A DNA stretch of 6,020 nucleotides, taken from positions 1-6,020 of the forward strand of contig DAOWHD010000074.1 in the NCBI GenBank assembly GCA_030641605.1. Reading direction: 5' to 3'. The position numbers and the translations under genes were made by a program. The notes beneath the pieces are model-generated. The model did no database searches. It was not told the origin of the DNA and saw only the letters and a list, made by a program, of their open reading frames with translations. Every line of letters begins with the position of its first letter. The stretch's first letter is position 1. This stretch comes from Thermoplasmata archaeon. Lineage in GTDB: Archaea > Thermoplasmatota > E2 > DHVEG-1. Shown here piece by piece: positions 4,113-6,020 of the stretch.

Positions 4113-6020
4113 CTATCTTCCCTTATCTTCCTTTAATCTCTTCATAATCTTAGAAGGAGTATCAATGTAGTTGGCAATCATGGATGCGACTTCTTTAAAT
4201 TCTTTAATGTTTTTCTTAGTCATCCAGTCTAGCAACTCGGCTCTTCTTCCGAGTTCGTCTGTGATTTCCTCACGACTTTGATTTTTCTCGATCCTGACAC
4301 GTTCTAAAACGTAACTTTTACCTGAATAGATGAATTTATCCTCAACAGGATCCCAGTGGAACACCTCATTTGTAAGAATCTCCTTTGTTGAAGGATCAAT
4401 GTCTATAATTTCCATAATCTGTTTACATCTTCTTGCTCTTTTATTTTTAACACGCGAAATTGTCTGAATGCATACAACGTCTAAAGACTGCAGCATAATA
4501 CGTGGAATGTTTATGGGTTCTCCTTCTAATCTATGTATCAGAGATTTGGTAGAATCGGCGTGAACTGTAGAATATGTTGTATGTCCTGTGGCCATTGCCT
4601 GAAATAAAACATATGACTCTCTACCACGTATTTCCCCAACCAAGATATATTCCGGTCTTTGTCTTAAGGCGGCCTTCATGAGGTCATACATGTCGATTTC
4701 ACCGGTTACCTTGCCGCCTACCACCTCACCAAATCCAGAACGGGCAACACCTGGAATCCAATTACTGTGTGGAAGGTTAATTTCTCTTGTTTCTTCAATA
4801 GTAACTATCTTTGATTCAGGTGGAATAAATAATGCAAGTGCATTTAAAGTAGAGGTTTTTCCTGATGCAGTACCACCAGCAATAAGTGCATTAGCGCCAT
4901 ACTCTACAGCTATCCACATATATGCCAGCATCTCTGCAGACATTGTATTAAACTCTATCAAATCTGATGGAGAGAAAGGATTTTCTTTAAATCTTCTGAT
5001 GGTGAACGTGGAGCCCTTGGTAGTAATTTCGTTGCTTAGAGTCATTTGGATTCTTGATCCATCTGGCATTGTAGCATCAAGCATGGGTTTGGCAATAGAG
5101 ATGTGCTTACCACACTTTTGGGAAAGTTTGACGACTAAAGAAGAAAGCTCATCCTCATCAGCAAATTTTACGCTACTCACTAACGAACCGTAATTGCGGT
5201 GATATATGAATAAAGGAACATCGGAACTATCACATGAGATATCTTCAATATTTGGATCTTTCATCAACGGTTCCAATTTGCCAAGTCCAAGAAGTTCTTT
5301 TTCCAGGAAATAGGCAATCTTCTTCTTGGAGGTTGCGCCTAGTTTAATGGTATAATCTTCTATAATCTGGTCGATTTCCTCTTTCAGATATTTATCTCTG
5401 CCCTTTGATTCTAACTCATTGGTATCCACTGTAAATTTACTCAGAACCTCGTTTATTAGTTCCAACTTTTCCGATTCTTCTTTTGTTAGTTCTATTTCAA
5501 CCACAATGTAGAGATTATCAAGAGTTTCTGTTTTGCGGATTACTAAAGCATATGCAAAAGGTTCTATCAACGGATGAAAATCCAGTTCCTCCCATGATCC
5601 CTTTTCTAAAAATCCTAATTTTGCTAGTGTATTTCTCTTAAGTTTTTCTGCATCCTCTATTCCAGGTTCATCACTAATGGCATTCTGTTCGGTTTTTGGA
5701 ATGTGCGGCATGGGTGGCTTAGCCATAGGCTCTTTCTTTGTTTTACCAAATCGCAAGTGTTTTTTGTCTTTGCTGGTTTTGGGAGTTTTAACTTTGACTT
5801 TCTTTTGTTTCTCTTGTTTTAGTTTTCTTGCTTCTTTCTCTTGCTTCCGTTTTTCTATTTCTGCCTGTTTAGCCTTAGCTTTTGCTTCCGCTAGATCTCG
5901 CTTCTCTTGTTTCTTTTCTTCTATCTTTGCTTTTTTCGCTTTGTCTCTTGCTTTCGCCAGTTCTATTTCCTTCTGTTTCTGCTTTTCCTTCTCTGCTTGT
6001 TTGGCTTCTCTCTCTTTTTC
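4113..6020 (-). CDS. FlaI/TadA-like type IV filament ATPase with long Lys/Glu-rich helical N-terminal extension (5' partial)
   Basis: The frame is open from the window edge at 6020 to TAG at 4113-4115: 635 visible residues with no start codon that must be the true one. The first 79 visible residues have no Pro, Gly or aromatic residue and consist mostly of Lys, Glu, Ala, Gln and Arg in degenerate 22-residue repeats, predicting a long charged helix or coiled coil. A flexible Lys/Pro-rich linker (about 80-108) leads to the archaeal ATPase. Its motifs, numbered from the TTG at 5756, are EDISCDSSDVP (171-181), Walker A GGTASGKT (294-301), Asp box EETRE (321-325), Walker B ILVGEIRG (371-378) and His box TGHTTYSTVHAD (390-401). 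All catalytic motifs are intact. It lacks the zinc ribbon and the long C-terminal tail of its twin downstream. TTG at 5756 and ATG at 5726 are possible internal starts, but neither has a convincing SD, and the upstream codons look protein-coding. It is predicted to energise assembly or disassembly of the same filament. Confidence 0.92.
   Translation of the reverse strand, partial: EKEREAKQAEKEKQKQKEIELAKARDKAKKAKIEEKKQEKRDLAEAKAKAKQAEIEKRKQEKEARKLKQEKQKKVKVKTPKTSKDKKHLRFGKTKKEPMAKPPMPHIPKTEQNAISDEPGIEDAEKLKRNTLAKLGFLEKGSWEELDFHPLIEPFAYALVIRKTETLDNLYIVVEIELTKEESEKLELINEVLSKFTVDTNELESKGRDKYLKEEIDQIIEDYTIKLGATSKKKIAYFLEKELLGLGKLEPLMKDPNIEDISCDSSDVPLFIYHRNYGSLVSSVKFADEDELSSLVVKLSQKCGKHISIAKPMLDATMPDGSRIQMTLSNEITTKGSTFTIRRFKENPFSPSDLIEFNTMSAEMLAYMWIAVEYGANALIAGGTASGKTSTLNALALFIPPESKIVTIEETREINLPHSNWIPGVARSGFGEVVGGKVTGEIDMYDLMKAALRQRPEYILVGEIRGRESYVLFQAMATGHTTYSTVHADSTKSLIHRLEGEPINIPRIMLQSLDVVCIQTISRVKNKRARRCKQIMEIIDIDPSTKEILTNEVFHWDPVEDKFIYSGKSYVLERVRIEKNQSREEITDELGRRAELLDWMTKKNIKEFKEVASMIANYIDTPSKIMKRLKEDKGR
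4293..5282 (-). repeat. Paralogous ATPase core, copy A of a 990-bp direct duplication
   Basis: This is the partner of 2675-3664 in the same orientation. Perfectly identical DNA tracts shared by the two include 62 nt (5050-5111 with 3432-3493) and 47 nt (4315-4361 with 2697-2743). These are interspersed with stretches that differ at both silent and replacement sites. Confidence 0.85.
5829..6020 (-). repeat. Degenerate 66-nt / 22-residue tandem repeats in the ATPase N-terminal extension
   Basis: Two full copies are seen at 5960-5895 and 5894-5829, matching at 13 of 22 residues. Both begin Leu-Ala, carry Ile at unit position 13, and share a KQEK motif at unit positions 17-20. A weaker partial copy fills 6020-5961 and presumably continues outside the window. 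Hydrophobic Leu/Ile recur every 10-12 residues (visible residues 21, 33, 43, 55, 67), which fits an 11-residue (hendecad) helix stripe repeated twice per unit. The repeats are purine-rich on the coding strand. Repeat expansion or contraction could alter the length of the extension. Confidence 0.65.

Noticed and set aside
4678..5193. A 171-codon open frame on the plus strand opposite the first ATPase
   Set aside because: It lies wholly antisense to the conserved catalytic core, and a similar shorter frame appears at the matching place (3003-3335) opposite the paralog. It is a by-product of the conserved codons, with no SD and no recognisable domain.
5757..6020. A pyrimidine-rich plus-strand tract that could be taken for an intergenic or regulatory low-complexity region
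   Set aside because: On the minus strand it is an uninterrupted in-frame extension of the ATPase with amino-acid-level repeats, so coding is the better explanation.

Overview
The window is AT-rich and every gene I can support lies on the minus strand, so the transcript reads from position 6020 down to 1. The gene families are archaeal: FlaI-type secretion ATPases, half-size FlaJ/TadB/TadC-like platform proteins, and a pilin with an archaeal class III signal peptide. Base composition and gene style fit a Nitrososphaerota (thaumarchaeal) genome, but no taxonomic marker gene is present, so that assignment is an inference.

Layout in transcription order: (1) a FlaI-like ATPase, open at its 5' end, with a long Lys/Glu/Ala/Gln-rich helical N-terminal extension (6020-4113); (2) a second FlaI-like ATPase with an N-terminal zinc ribbon and a charged C-terminal tail (4108-2273); (3) a half-size T2SSF-domain membrane protein (2263-1385); (4) a second half-size T2SSF-domain membrane protein (1378-488); (5) an archaeal type IV pilin, cut by the window end (483-1). 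The gaps are 4, 9, 6 and 4 nt. Shine-Dalgarno-like motifs lie inside the ends of the upstream genes. This is one tightly packed, probably translationally coupled operon. Its promoter lies beyond 6020 and any terminator lies before 1. No stretch over 300 bases lacks a gene, and I see no RNA genes, insertion sequences or CRISPR.

Together the genes encode the core of a type IV filament (archaeal pilus or Tad/Epd-like) machine. Cytoplasmic ATPases drive a membrane platform that inserts or removes pilin subunits processed by a prepilin peptidase. Two features set it apart from a textbook archaeal pilus operon. There are two tandem, catalytically intact ATPase paralogs, about 80% identical in the core but with entirely different accessory ends. 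The platform is also split into two polypeptides. Patches of perfect DNA identity between the ATPase genes suggest ongoing homogenisation by gene conversion. The 5' ATPase is much longer than its first convenient start codon (TTG at 5756) would suggest: its frame stays open to the window edge through degenerate 22-residue repeats.
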